The notes: generated by a model from the sequence alone, not told the origin. A stretch of DNA of 64,000 nucleotides from DATFQE01 sp963738205 (GCA_963738205.1 CAVTVQ010000006.1:372001-436000); one strand, 5' to 3'; counted from the first letter of the stretch, positions 22,134 to 30,453 are shown. Numbers and translations are program-made.

Positions 22134-22592
22134 ATGGGCGCAGAGCCGCGGATCCGCGTGTCGGCAATCCTGCGCTGGAAGGGTCGCATCCTGCTCTGCA
22201 GGCACGAGAAGGGCGATCGCGACTACTGGCTCCTCCCAGGAGGAGGCGTCAACTCGGGCGAAAGCCTCACCCGGGCGCTGCACCGGGAGCTGGCGGAGGA
22301 GGTAGGCATCGACGACGGGCTGCCGGTCGAGGGCCCGGTGGCGATCGTCGACTCGATCGCGCCTGCGCGCGGCTACGTGGCCAAGCACGTCGTGCACATC
22401 ATCTTCTCCGGCGACCTGGGCGGCCGCTCGCTCGAGACGGTCACCTCGCAGGACGCCGCCGTGCGTGGCCACCGGCTCTTCGGCGTGGCGGAGCTGGACG
22501 ACATCGTCCTCCACCCGCCGATCCAGCGCTTCCTCGCGCGCTGGCGCCCCGGCGACCCGGTGGTGTACCTCGGGCCGCTCTGGGCGCCCTAA
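22134..22592 (+). CDS. NUDIX hydrolase
   Basis: A 152-residue NUDIX-fold hydrolase. The NUDIX box GGGVNSGESLTRALHRELAEEVGI (residues about 37-60) has the GX5EX7REUXEEXGU pattern. The substrate cannot be read from the sequence. Its start directly after the dut stop suggests a nucleotide-pool cleaning role with dUTPase. Its end overlaps gatD on the other strand by four bases (22589-22592), so the two operons converge with no space for a dedicated terminator. Confidence 0.88.
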   Translation: MGAEPRIRVSAILRWKGRILLCRHEKGDRDYWLLPGGGVNSGESLTRALHRELAEEVGIDDGLPVEGPVAIVDSIAPARGYVAKHVVHIIFSGDLGGRSLETVTSQDAAVRGHRLFGVAELDDIVLHPPIQRFLARWRPGDPVVYLGPLWAP

Positions 22593-23341
22593 GCGCGTCC
22601 GCCGCGGTCGCGCGCGCGCCTCGCCGACACCGCGTGCGCCCGCTCCTCTAGCCCGTCGGCAAGCGGTTCCAGGTCGGGCGGATCGCCGCCGGTCGAGTGG
22701 GCGAGCGCCTGGGCCAGCAGCCAGTCAGCGAGCCAGGGGTTGCGCGGCAGCAACGGCCCGTGCAGGTACGTGCCGACCGCCCGGCCGACCCGGCACCCTT
22801 CGTAGCCGCTCTCACCGTCGTTCCCGAAGCCGGCGATCACGCGACCGAGAGGCTCGGCGCCCTCCTCGAGGTACGTCCGGCCGGCGTGGTTCTCGAAGCC
22901 CGCAAGCGTCCGTTGGACGTCCGGCTCGAGCTCGGACTCGATCAGGCAGTCGCCGATCATCCGCGTCTCGCCGGCGACCGTGTAGAGCGGCAGGACGCCT
23001 GCTCCGGGCTGCTCGGCCCCGCTGACGTCGCGGTAGAACGCCCCGAGCAGCTGGTAGCCGCCGCAGACGGCCAGCACGGCGGCGCCCCCGGCAACCGCCT
23101 CGTCCAGGGCCTTGCCCTTCTCGGCCAGGTCCGGGGCGATCAACGCCTGCTCGCGGTCCTGGCCGCCGCCGACGTAGTAGAGGTCGTGCGCACCGGGCTC
23201 GACCGGGTCGCCGACGCTGATCGCGTCCACCGAGAGCTCGATCCCCCGCCAGGCCGCACGGCACTCGAACACGGCGATGTTGCCCCGGTCGGCGTAGATG
23301 TTGAGGTACTCCGGGTAGAGGTGGCCGATCCGGACCTTCAT
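22589..23341 (-). CDS. gatD: Lipid II isoglutaminyl synthase, glutamine amidotransferase subunit GatD
   Basis: GatD releases ammonia from glutamine for MurT, which amidates the second residue of the peptidoglycan stem peptide. The class I (CobB/CobQ-like) amidotransferase motif LAVCGGYQLLG places the nucleophile at Cys93, and the catalytic His is in GTYLHGPLLPRNP (about 194). The N-terminal MKVRIGHLYPEYLNIYADRG is characteristic of GatD. The start overlaps the murT stop (ATGA), so the subunits are made together. It is 250 residues long, a normal size. Confidence 0.93.
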   Translation of the reverse strand: MKVRIGHLYPEYLNIYADRGNIAVFECRAAWRGIELSVDAISVGDPVEPGAHDLYYVGGGQDREQALIAPDLAEKGKALDEAVAGGAAVLAVCGGYQLLGAFYRDVSGAEQPGAGVLPLYTVAGETRMIGDCLIESELEPDVQRTLAGFENHAGRTYLEEGAEPLGRVIAGFGNDGESGYEGCRVGRAVGTYLHGPLLPRNPWLADWLLAQALAHSTGGDPPDLEPLADGLEERAHAVSARRARDRGGRA

Positions 23342-24714
23342 GCGGCGCGCTCCCAGTAGGGCCGCGCGTAGCCGCGCTCGGCCACGATCCGCTGCAGCTC
23401 GAGCATCGCCGTGTAGGTGGGCAGCGCGACGAGCTCGCCGCCCGGCGGCGTCAGCTCGAGCGCGCGATCGAGCGCGCGGCCGACGTCCGGCTCGAGCTCG
23501 ACGGCGTCGACGTCCAGTCCGCCGTACTTGCAGCGCAGCGCCAGCTCCGCCGCCCGCCCGCCCGTGACGACGATCCGCTCGAGGCCGTCCAGCAGCGGCT
23601 CGAAGTCGACGTCCCAGATCCAGGAGACGTCGCGGCCGTCCGCGATCTCGTCGTTGAGCGCCGCCAAGACGAGTGTCGGCGCCCTACCGGCAACGAGGGT
23701 GCGCACCGCCTCGTTGGCGCCGGCGGGGTTCTTGACCAGGAGCACGACGAAAGTGCGGTCGCCGATCGGAATCCGCTCGAAGCGCCCGAACGCCGCGCTG
23801 AAGCGCTCGATCCCGGCGGCAACCTCGTCGAGCGTCGCGTCCAGTGCGAGGGCCAAAGACGCGGCCGCCAGCGCGTTGTAGACGTTGTAGAGGCCCGGCA
23901 GAGCGAGCCCGACGCGCTTGGTGCCGCCGGGAGCGACGAGGTCGAACTCCACCCGTTCAAGGCCGTCGAGCTCGATGTTCCGTGCAACCACGTCCGGTTG
24001 CGGCCGCGCATGGCCGCAGGCGGGGCAGCGGTAGTCGCCGAGGTGGCCGACGTAGGCGGCCGCGTAGTCGTACGGCGTCCCGCAGACCAGGCACCACTTG
24101 GAATCGGCGGCATGCTGGAGCGTGGGGGAGGCGTGACGCGGGTCGTCGAGCCCGAACAGGAGCCGCCGTTTCCGCTCGCGGGCGAGGTCTCCGACCTGCG
24201 GGTCGTCGGCGTTCGCCACCACCCACGCAGCGGGATCCAGGTCTCGCACGAGGTGCCGCCAGCGGTCGGCGACGTGCTCGAGCTCCCCGTAGCGGTCGAG
24301 CTGGTCGCGGAAGAGGTTCCCGAGCGCCAGAGCCCGCGGCCGGACACGGCGCGCCACGTCCGGCAACGCGGCCTCGTCGACCTCGAACAGCCCCAGCTCG
24401 GCGTCGCGCGCGGTCAGCAGCGTCGAGGCGACGCCGGAGAGCAGGTTCGCGCCAGCGCGGTTGTGCGCGAGCCGCACGCGCGGCGTGAGGATCTCCGCGA
24501 CGATCGCGGCGGTCGTCGTCTTCCCGTTCGTGGCCGAGACGAGCACCGAGCCCTGCGGCAAACGGGCGGCTAGCCGGTCCACCGCGTCCGGGTCGAGCTT
24601 CGAGAGGAGCTTGCCCGGAAACGTCGTGCCGCCGCCCGTTCCCGTGAGGCGCGAGAGCCTGCCGGCCGCGCGGGCGGCCGCGATTCCAGCGGCGAGCGGC
24701 ACGCGTGGTCGCAT
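23338..24714 (-). CDS. murT: Lipid II isoglutaminyl synthase, Mur-ligase-like subunit MurT
   Basis: The 458-residue ATP-dependent partner of GatD. It has the Mur-ligase P-loop SATNGKTTT (residues 60-68), the central domain (NLFRDQLDRYGELEHVADRW) and the C-terminal DUF1727 domain. A four-cysteine ribbon, CLVC and CPAC about 25 residues apart (around 205-235), matches the zinc ribbon known from MurT structures. ATG 24714 is the start. Upstream lies a non-coding region divergent from the S8 peptidase gene. Confidence 0.94.
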   Translation of the reverse strand: MRPRVPLAAGIAAARAAGRLSRLTGTGGGTTFPGKLLSKLDPDAVDRLAARLPQGSVLVSATNGKTTTAAIVAEILTPRVRLAHNRAGANLLSGVASTLLTARDAELGLFEVDEAALPDVARRVRPRALALGNLFRDQLDRYGELEHVADRWRHLVRDLDPAAWVVANADDPQVGDLARERKRRLLFGLDDPRHASPTLQHAADSKWCLVCGTPYDYAAAYVGHLGDYRCPACGHARPQPDVVARNIELDGLERVEFDLVAPGGTKRVGLALPGLYNVYNALAAASLALALDATLDEVAAGIERFSAAFGRFERIPIGDRTFVVLLVKNPAGANEAVRTLVAGRAPTLVLAALNDEIADGRDVSWIWDVDFEPLLDGLERIVVTGGRAAELALRCKYGGLDVDAVELEPDVGRALDRALELTPPGGELVALPTYTAMLELQRIVAERGYARPYWERAA

Positions 24715-24793
24715 CGGGGGAGGTTAGCGCCCGGCCGCTAGATCACTCGATCGGGGGAAATCGCCCGGCAAGCAAGGGGTTCGCCCCCCGGAC

Positions 24794-24907
24794 GGGGGAT
24801 GAGCCGTCCCTCGGGCCGACGTACGTTCCGCCCGGTTTAGACGCCCGGTACGCGGCGTCTCTGTAGGCACCTGCGGCCCGCGCCGAGCGCGGAAAAAGGG
24901 AGAGGGA
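24794..24907 (+). promoter_or_regulatory. 5' leader of the S8 peptidase gene with blocks shared with the leader at 26.8 kb
   Basis: Within the 193-base gap between murT and the peptidase three blocks recur in the leader of the GGDEF/HD-GYP gene. They are GGGGGA (24794), GACGTACGTTCCGCCC (24818-24833), and TGCGGCCC (24872) followed by a hairpin CCGCGC-CGA-GCGCGG and GAAAAAGGGAG. The last element includes the Shine-Dalgarno sequence of the peptidase. Spacing from block 1 to block 2 (24 bases) and from TGCGGCCC to the A-rich purine run (about 19) is the same in both leaders. No known riboswitch class was recognised. A transcribed cis-regulatory RNA is inferred. Confidence 0.45.
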
Positions 24908-26737
24908 ATGGCACGAAAGGACTTCGAAGCGCCGAGCGGCAGCCGCTCGAGTGCTCTTTGGGGAACGGGGAATCGCGGTGGCGAATCTCGTTCCAATGCC
25001 CTGTGGGGCAAGGGAGGCCGGGGACGACTTCTGATGACCATCGCCGTCGTCGCTCTCGCAGCGCCGATTGCGGCCGTTGCGGACAGCGGGTCGTCCAAGG
25101 CCCCGAAGCAGCTCGGCCAGGACACGTACATCGCCCCGAGCCTGCTGACCAAGGCGCAGGAGAGCCCGAACGAACTCGTGAAGGTGATCATCCAGAGCTC
25201 GAAGGACGAATCCGACGCGCGGTCGGTGTTCGAGAGCATGGACAAGGCCGACGGCAACGACAACGAGGCGCTCAGAGGCCGGTACAAGTTCGTGAAGAGC
25301 GTCGCCGTGACCCTGAAGGCCAAGAAGCTCAGGCTCCTGGCTCGCATGCCTGGGCTCACGATCACGCCCGACTCACAGGTGCGCCTGGCGGCGCTTCCGT
25401 CGAACACGCAGATCTGGCCGACGGCTTCGGGCGTTCGGCCGCTCTGGAGCACCGCCACCAAGACCGCTCCGAAGGCGCCGGCGATCGCGATCGTCGACTC
25501 GGGCATCGACAAGAACCGGCTGGACTTCGGCAACGGCCAGCAGGTCGTGGCCGAGAAGGTCATCACCACGCTCGAGCCCAACTCGTCGGGTGACGGCCGC
25601 GGGCACGGCACGTTCGTCGCCGGCGTCGCGGCAGGGAACGCACCGGGGCTCTCGGGCGCCTCGCCGACATCGGACATCATCTCGCTCGACGTCATGGACG
25701 ACAACGGCATGGCGCGCACGAGCGACGTCATCGCCGCGGCGGAGTGGATCTTCCTGAACCGCGAGGCGAGGAACATCCGCGTCGCGAACTTCTCGCTCCA
25801 CTCGACGGGTCCGAGCAACTTCACGCGCGATCCGCTCGACAAGGCGGTCGAGAAGCTGTGGTTTGCCGGTGTCGTGGTCGTGGCGGCCTCGGGCAACTAC
25901 GGCATCCCGAACGGACCGAGCGGCGTCAAGTACGCGCCGGGCAACGACCCGTTCGTAATCACGGTCGGCGCGATCGACCTCGAGGGCAGTGTCTCGATCT
26001 GGAGGCACGACGTCCCGAACTGGTCGGCCTACGGCTACACGTACGACGGCTTCAAGAAGCCGGAGGTCGCGGCTGCCGGCCGCTACATCATCGGCCCGGT
26101 CCCGTCGACCGCCACGCTGAAGAAGGACAAGCCGGACAACGTCATCACCGACACCACGATGCGGCTCTCGGGCACCTCGTTCGCGGCGCCGATCGTGTCG
26201 GGCGCGGCGGCCCAGATCCTGGCTCGGCATCCGAACTGGACGCCCGACCAGGTCAAGGGCGCGCTGATGCTGACGGCGCGGTTCGTCCCGGACGCGGATC
26301 CCGGCTCGGCCGGCGTCGGTGAGATCAACGCGGAGCGTGCCTCGAATCGCACCAACCCGCCGAACCCGAACGCGGCGCTGAACAGGTACCTGAAGACGAC
26401 CTCGTCGGGGTCGGGCTCCGGTTCGATCGCGTTCGACGCGGCGAGCTGGGAGAGCGCGGCGAAGGGCAGCGTCTCCTGGGACTCGGTCTCCTGGACTGAT
26501 GCCTCCTGGAGCGACGCGTCCTGGCAGAGCGTCTCCTGGAGCGATGTCTCCTGGACTGACGTGTCCTGGACGGACGTGTCCTGGAGCGACAACCTGACGC
26601 TCGCGGACGTGAGCTACGAGGACAACGCCGAGCTCGAGACGGGCTCGCCGGACGGCGACTACATCATGACCGCCGAGGACGAGGCCGCGGCTGCCGCCGA
26701 AGGCCTGATCGACCCGGCGGGCGCACCGGCGCCGTAA
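24908..26737 (+). CDS. Secreted subtilisin-like (S8) serine peptidase with Ser-Trp pentapeptide repeats
   Basis: This 609-residue exported protease has all S8 catalytic residues: Asp in AIVDSGID (about 196), His in GRGHGTFVAGVA (about 233), Asn in AASGNYGIPN and Ser in LSGTSFAAPIVSG (about 422). The N-terminus carries two copies of an (S)xALWGxGxRG motif (residues 15-24 and 30-39) before the signal helix (RLLMTIAVVALAAPIAAVA). Near the C-terminus eight tandem pentapeptides of the form (S/D)(V/A)SWx fill 26468-26587, followed by an acidic tail. Similar Trp-rich repeats occur, to my knowledge, in other Thermoleophilia S8 peptidases. The start is ATG 24908 with GGGAGAGGGA upstream. A strong hairpin follows the stop. 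Confidence 0.92.
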   Translation: MARKDFEAPSGSRSSALWGTGNRGGESRSNALWGKGGRGRLLMTIAVVALAAPIAAVADSGSSKAPKQLGQDTYIAPSLLTKAQESPNELVKVIIQSSKDESDARSVFESMDKADGNDNEALRGRYKFVKSVAVTLKAKKLRLLARMPGLTITPDSQVRLAALPSNTQIWPTASGVRPLWSTATKTAPKAPAIAIVDSGIDKNRLDFGNGQQVVAEKVITTLEPNSSGDGRGHGTFVAGVAAGNAPGLSGASPTSDIISLDVMDDNGMARTSDVIAAAEWIFLNREARNIRVANFSLHSTGPSNFTRDPLDKAVEKLWFAGVVVVAASGNYGIPNGPSGVKYAPGNDPFVITVGAIDLEGSVSIWRHDVPNWSAYGYTYDGFKKPEVAAAGRYIIGPVPSTATLKKDKPDNVITDTTMRLSGTSFAAPIVSGAAAQILARHPNWTPDQVKGALMLTARFVPDADPGSAGVGEINAERASNRTNPPNPNAALNRYLKTTSSGSGSGSIAFDAASWESAAKGSVSWDSVSWTDASWSDASWQSVSWSDVSWTDVSWTDVSWSDNLTLADVSYEDNAELETGSPDGDYIMTAEDEAAAAAEGLIDPAGAPAP

Positions 26738-26757
26738 CGACACCTCTCTACGTGACC

Positions 26758-26790
26758 GACGCGCCGGGCCCCAGGGCCCGGCGCGTCGTT
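26758..26790 (+). terminator. Terminator hairpin after the S8 peptidase
   Basis: GACGCGCCGGGCC (26758-26770) pairs perfectly over 13 bases with GGCCCGGCGCGTC (26775-26787) around a CCAG loop, then GTTCC. The U-run is poor, but the stem is very stable. It lies 21 bases after the peptidase stop. Confidence 0.65.
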
Positions 26791-26810
26791 CCTCAGAGCG
26801 ATACCCGAAA

Positions 26811-26902
26811 GGGGGACGCTCGTTCGAGGCACGAGACGTACCTTCCGGCCAGGAGAACTAGGCGTGTTCCTTTTGCGGCCCCCGACAAATCGGGAAAAGG
26901 AG
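26811..26902 (+). promoter_or_regulatory. 5' leader of the GGDEF/HD-GYP gene with blocks shared with the leader at 24.8 kb
   Basis: GGGGGA (26811), GACGTACCTTCCGGCC (26835-26850), then TGCGGCCC (26874), a hairpin CCCGA-CAAA-TCGGG and an AAAAGGAG run. The hairpin sequence differs from that in the 24.8-kb leader but pairing is kept, which suggests selection for structure. Upstream, CCC-GAAA-GGG adds a small stem. See the finding on the shared leader. Confidence 0.45.
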
Positions 26903-26913
26903 TGACCAGCGGC

Positions 26914-26940
26914 ATGAGCAGCGGAGTCGGACGGCGATGA
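26914..26940 (+). CDS. Eight-codon upstream ORF coupled to the GGDEF/HD-GYP start
   Basis: ATG 26914 follows AAAAGGAG by 11 bases and encodes MSSGVGRR before TGA 26938-26940. That stop overlaps the ATG of the large gene at 26937 (ATGA). The large gene has no good ribosome site of its own, so ribosomes finishing the short ORF may re-initiate. An in-frame GTG at 26902 is too close to the purine run. Peptide function, if any, is unknown. Confidence 0.4.
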   Translation: MSSGVGRR

Positions 26941-29693
26941 GCGCCGTTCCAACCGAGTTCACGGGCGACGACGAGGACCACGGCGCCTCGCGCGGCGGCC
27001 GGCTTCCGCTCTCGGCGCTCATCTACCTGAGCGGCGTCGCGGCGGTTGCCTGCTTCGTCGCGCTGCCGTTCGCGGCCCGCCTGCACGACGGCGGCGTGTC
27101 GCTCGAGGACTGGCTCACGTTCGCGACCCTGGCGGGCGGGGCGGCGATCGCACAGCTCCTCCTCGTCCGAACGCCCCGCAACCAGTCGTACCACGCGACG
27201 AACGTCTTCCTGGTGCCGGCGGTGCTGCTGCTGCCGCCCGAGCTCGTCGTGTTGCTCGCGCTCGTGCAGCACCTGCCGGAGTGGCTGAAGAACCGCACGG
27301 CTTGGTACATCGAGAGCTTCAACATCTGCAACTACACGATCGCGACGCTCGGGGCGTGGGGCTGTGCGCACTTCGTGCTCAACTCCGGCAGCCTCATCCC
27401 GGGCGGCGTGAACCTCCAGTTCGCGCTGGCCGGCGTGATCGCGTCGGTGGTGATCGTAGGCGCCAACCACCTGCTGCTCGCGCCCATGCTGCATTTTGCG
27501 CGCGGCCATTCGGTCAAGGACTCGGGGCTGTTCACATTTCACAGCCTGTCGACCGAGCTCGTCCTCGCCGCGCTCGGCGTCGTGCTGGCCACGTTCTGGA
27601 ACGACAACCCGTGGCTGATCCCCTTCGCGGTCGCGCCCATCCTGCTGATCCACCGTTCCCTGAGCGTGCCCCAGCTGGAGGCAGAGGCCCGCGTGGATCC
27701 GAAGACCGGGCTCTTCAACGCTCGCCACTTCGCCTCAGCGCTGAACGAGGAGCTTGCGCGCTCTGCACGCTTCGAGCGCCCGCTGGCGCTCGTCATGGCC
27801 GACCTCGACCTCCTGCGCGAGATCAACAACACCTACGGCCACCTCGCCGGAGACGCCGTGCTGAAGGGGATTGCGAAGGTCTTCCGCAGCCACCTGCGCC
27901 ACTACGACGTCCCGGCGCGCTTCGGCGGCGAGGAGTTCTGCATCCTGCTTCCGGAGACGCCGGTCGAGGAGGCGATGGAGATCTCGGAGCGGATCCGGAA
28001 GGCCGTGTCGGAGACACCATTCGAGGTAGAGACCTCGAGCCAGCCGATCCGCGCGACCGTGTCGATCGGCGTGGCCGCCTTCCCGCGTGACGGCGCGGAT
28101 GCGAACGAACTGATCCACCAGGCCGACCTCGCGGTCTACCGCGCCAAGCTGCAGGGGCGCAACCGCGTCCTCGACGCGAGCGCCGAGCCGCTGGCTGCAC
28201 CGGTCGTCGGCTCCCGTCCTGCACGCCTCGTGTCGGTGCCGGACACCGGCGACTACACGACGCCCCTGCCTCCGGCCGTCGAGATGCAGCAGCCCGAGGA
28301 ACGGCGCCATCCGCGGCCTCATGCCGTGCACGGGCCGCGCTTCCTGTCACTGTCGAGACGCCTCGCAACGCTTGTCGGCCTGGTCTCGGTCGTCGGCGTC
28401 GCCGCCGGCGCTCTCGGTCTCGTCTTCGGCACGTCCAACGACGTCTTCGGCCTGATCGCCCTCATGGTGCTCGTCGGCATCGGCCAGGCGCTCGCCCTGG
28501 AGGTCGACGACGGCTCGATCTCGGTCTCCGCGGTCGGTGCCCTCGCGGGCGCTGCGCTGTTCGGCCCACGGGCGGCCCTCGCCCTCGCGCTGACGACTTC
28601 GGTGGTGGAGTGGAGCGCCCGGCGCTCGCCGATCCACCGCGTCCTGTTCAACGTGGGCGCGCTCTCGCTCGCCTCGCTCGCGGCCGCCGGCATCTTCACC
28701 GCCGGCTTCGAGGGCCGCCTCGGCGACCTGATCACGGTCGGAGCCGGGCTCGCGGCCGGTATGGCGTACTTCGCCGTCAACACGGGTCTCCTGAGCCTCG
28801 CGCTCGCCATGGAGGGACACGAGCGCTGGTGGAGGGCCTGGCAGGAGCGCTTCGCCTGGCTCGCGCCGCACTGGGTCGTCTACGGCTTCGTCGGCGGCGT
28901 GATCGCGATCGCGTACACCGCGGCGGGCATGTTCGCGCTGGCCGTCTTCGCGGTGCCGCTCCTCCTCATGCGCAAGACCCAGGAGGCGTACCTGCGGCAC
29001 ACCCAGAAGAGCGCCCAGAAGCTGCGCCAGGCGGCCGAGACGATCCAGTCGCAGAACGTCTCCCTGGAGCAGGCCAACCGGCTGCTCAAGGAGCGCTCGA
29101 CCGCGGCCATGGAGTCGCTGTCGGCCACGGTGGACGCCCGCGACGCCTACACGGCCGGTCACTCCAGGCGCGTGCAGGAGCTCGCGCTGGCGATCGGCCG
29201 GGAACTCGGGCTCTCTCAGGCCGAGCTCGACCTCCTGGGGCACGCTGCGCTCTTCCACGACATCGGCAAGCTGGCGATCCCCGACGCCGTCCTGCTGAAG
29301 CCGGCCGTCCTGACCGACGACGAGTGGTCGCTGATGCAGCGGCACGCCGACGAGGGCGCCCGGATCATCGACCGCCTGGGCTTCCTGAACGACGCCGTGC
29401 CGGCGATCCGCCACCACCACGAGCGCTTCGACGGCACCGGCTACCCCGACGGATTGAAGGGCGAGGAGATCCCGCTCGGCGCGCGCATCATCCACGTCGC
29501 CGACGCGCTCGACTCGATGCTCACGACGCGCATCTACCGCGCGGCCAGGCCGGCCGCGGAGGCGATGAGGGAGCTCCGTCAAGCGGCGGGGACGCAGTTC
29601 TGCCCGCGCTGCGTTTCGGCGCTCGAGCGCGTGCTCCCGCCGGAGCTGCTGCAGGCTGAGGCCGACCGGCGCGAGATGCTCGTCGCCTCGTAG
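26937..29693 (+). CDS. Membrane-bound diguanylate cyclase/phosphodiesterase (GGDEF and HD-GYP domains)
   Basis: A 918-residue protein that can make and break cyclic di-GMP. An N-terminal membrane sensor of about seven helices (residues 24-240) precedes a GGDEF domain whose active-site loop is RFGGEEFCILLPE (about 330). A second block of hydrophobic helices (about 475-680) and a short coiled coil (KSAQKLRQAAETIQSQNVSLEQ) lead to a C-terminal HD-GYP domain. That domain has HDIGKLAIPD (about 774) and HHERFDGTGYPDGLKGEEIP, a complete metal site. Cyclase and hydrolase in one chain with two membrane modules suggests opposing, separately sensed activities. Signals are unknown. The start overlaps an eight-codon upstream ORF. 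Confidence 0.92.
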   Translation: MSAVPTEFTGDDEDHGASRGGRLPLSALIYLSGVAAVACFVALPFAARLHDGGVSLEDWLTFATLAGGAAIAQLLLVRTPRNQSYHATNVFLVPAVLLLPPELVVLLALVQHLPEWLKNRTAWYIESFNICNYTIATLGAWGCAHFVLNSGSLIPGGVNLQFALAGVIASVVIVGANHLLLAPMLHFARGHSVKDSGLFTFHSLSTELVLAALGVVLATFWNDNPWLIPFAVAPILLIHRSLSVPQLEAEARVDPKTGLFNARHFASALNEELARSARFERPLALVMADLDLLREINNTYGHLAGDAVLKGIAKVFRSHLRHYDVPARFGGEEFCILLPETPVEEAMEISERIRKAVSETPFEVETSSQPIRATVSIGVAAFPRDGADANELIHQADLAVYRAKLQGRNRVLDASAEPLAAPVVGSRPARLVSVPDTGDYTTPLPPAVEMQQPEERRHPRPHAVHGPRFLSLSRRLATLVGLVSVVGVAAGALGLVFGTSNDVFGLIALMVLVGIGQALALEVDDGSISVSAVGALAGAALFGPRAALALALTTSVVEWSARRSPIHRVLFNVGALSLASLAAAGIFTAGFEGRLGDLITVGAGLAAGMAYFAVNTGLLSLALAMEGHERWWRAWQERFAWLAPHWVVYGFVGGVIAIAYTAAGMFALAVFAVPLLLMRKTQEAYLRHTQKSAQKLRQAAETIQSQNVSLEQANRLLKERSTAAMESLSATVDARDAYTAGHSRRVQELALAIGRELGLSQAELDLLGHAALFHDIGKLAIPDAVLLKPAVLTDDEWSLMQRHADEGARIIDRLGFLNDAVPAIRHHHERFDGTGYPDGLKGEEIPLGARIIHVADALDSMLTTRIYRAARPAAEAMRELRQAAGTQFCPRCVSALERVLPPELLQAEADRREMLVAS

Positions 29694-29724
29694 GCCCGTT
29701 CCGGCCGCCGCCGCTCAGGACTAC

Positions 29725-29752
29725 TTGCATCTAAGCGAATCTGCTCTACCAT
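29725..29752 (+). promoter_or_regulatory. Promoter for a leaderless mRNA
   Basis: TTGCAT (29725-29730), a 16-base spacer and TACCAT (29747-29752) place the start of transcription at or next to the GTG at 29760. There is no Shine-Dalgarno sequence, consistent with leaderless translation, which is common in actinobacteria. Confidence 0.5.
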
Positions 29753-29759
29753 AGTTGGC

Positions 29760-30446
29760 GTGGCCCGCAAGCCCGCGTACGGGGCCGTCGAGAGCATCGA
29801 CCCAGAGGCCCTCGCCGCCTTCCAGCGCCGCATCCGCCGCCGCTACTCCGACGAGGCGATCCTCGGCGAGCTGAAGGCCTGCGCGGCGCGGCTGGGCCGG
29901 TCGCCGACGATGCGCGAGTTTGCCTCCGACTCGAAGACCAACGTGCACCCGCAGACGGTGATCGAGCACTTCGGCAGCTGGAACGAGGCGAAGAGGCGCG
30001 CCGGGCTCGTCCCGCGCCGCTTTGCGACCCGGGAGGAGCTGCTGGTGCTGCTCAAGCAGCTCGGAAAGCGGCTGGGACGGACGCCGACGGCCAAGGACCT
30101 GGACGCGAACCGGCGCTCGATGCCGTCGAAGTCGCTCTACTGGCACACGTTCGGCTCGCTCACGAACGCGCTGCGCGAGGCCGGGTTCGACGTCCCGGTA
30201 GGGGAGGAGCGGCTGGAGCGCGCCGTCGACCAGGGCGCTTCGCTCGCCCGCTCGCTCGGCCGACTGCCGAAGTTCGCCGACTGGGGCGCCGCCCGCCGCG
30301 CCGACGACACGCTGCTGACCGAGTGGCAGGTCTACCGCATGTTCGACGCCAGGCGCGGAGCCTGGTCGACCTTCCAGTTCCTGATCCGTGAGCGCCTGCG
30401 CGGGCAGGGCGTCAGCGTGCTGGAAGACGGAAGCCTGGCGGCCTAG
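29760..30446 (+). CDS. Homing-endonuclease-associated-repeat type DNA-binding protein
   Basis: A 228-residue basic protein built from repeats of the kind found beside HNH/homing endonucleases: AILGELKACAARLGRSPTMR ... HFGSWNEAKRRAGL (residues 36-88), then LLVLLKQLGKRLGRTPTAKD ... TFGSLTNALREAGF (97-143), and a diverged third copy (about 155-205). Each repeat is a small helical DNA-binding unit. No nuclease domain is present, so it is more likely a stand-alone DNA-binding regulator. It starts at GTG 29760 directly after a promoter, with no ribosome site. The identification rests on the repeat pattern. Confidence 0.7.
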   Translation: MARKPAYGAVESIDPEALAAFQRRIRRRYSDEAILGELKACAARLGRSPTMREFASDSKTNVHPQTVIEHFGSWNEAKRRAGLVPRRFATREELLVLLKQLGKRLGRTPTAKDLDANRRSMPSKSLYWHTFGSLTNALREAGFDVPVGEERLERAVDQGASLARSLGRLPKFADWGAARRADDTLLTEWQVYRMFDARRGAWSTFQFLIRERLRGQGVSVLEDGSLAA

Positions 30447-30453
30447 GGAGAGC

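Noticed and set aside
24740..26880. Cyclic di-GMP (GEMM), ydaO or cobalamin riboswitch in the two shared leaders
   Set aside because: GACGC and GAAA pieces are suggestive in places, but the required cores (GCAAACC with GGGACGCAAAGCC; GACAGCTAACC; B12 box) are not present.
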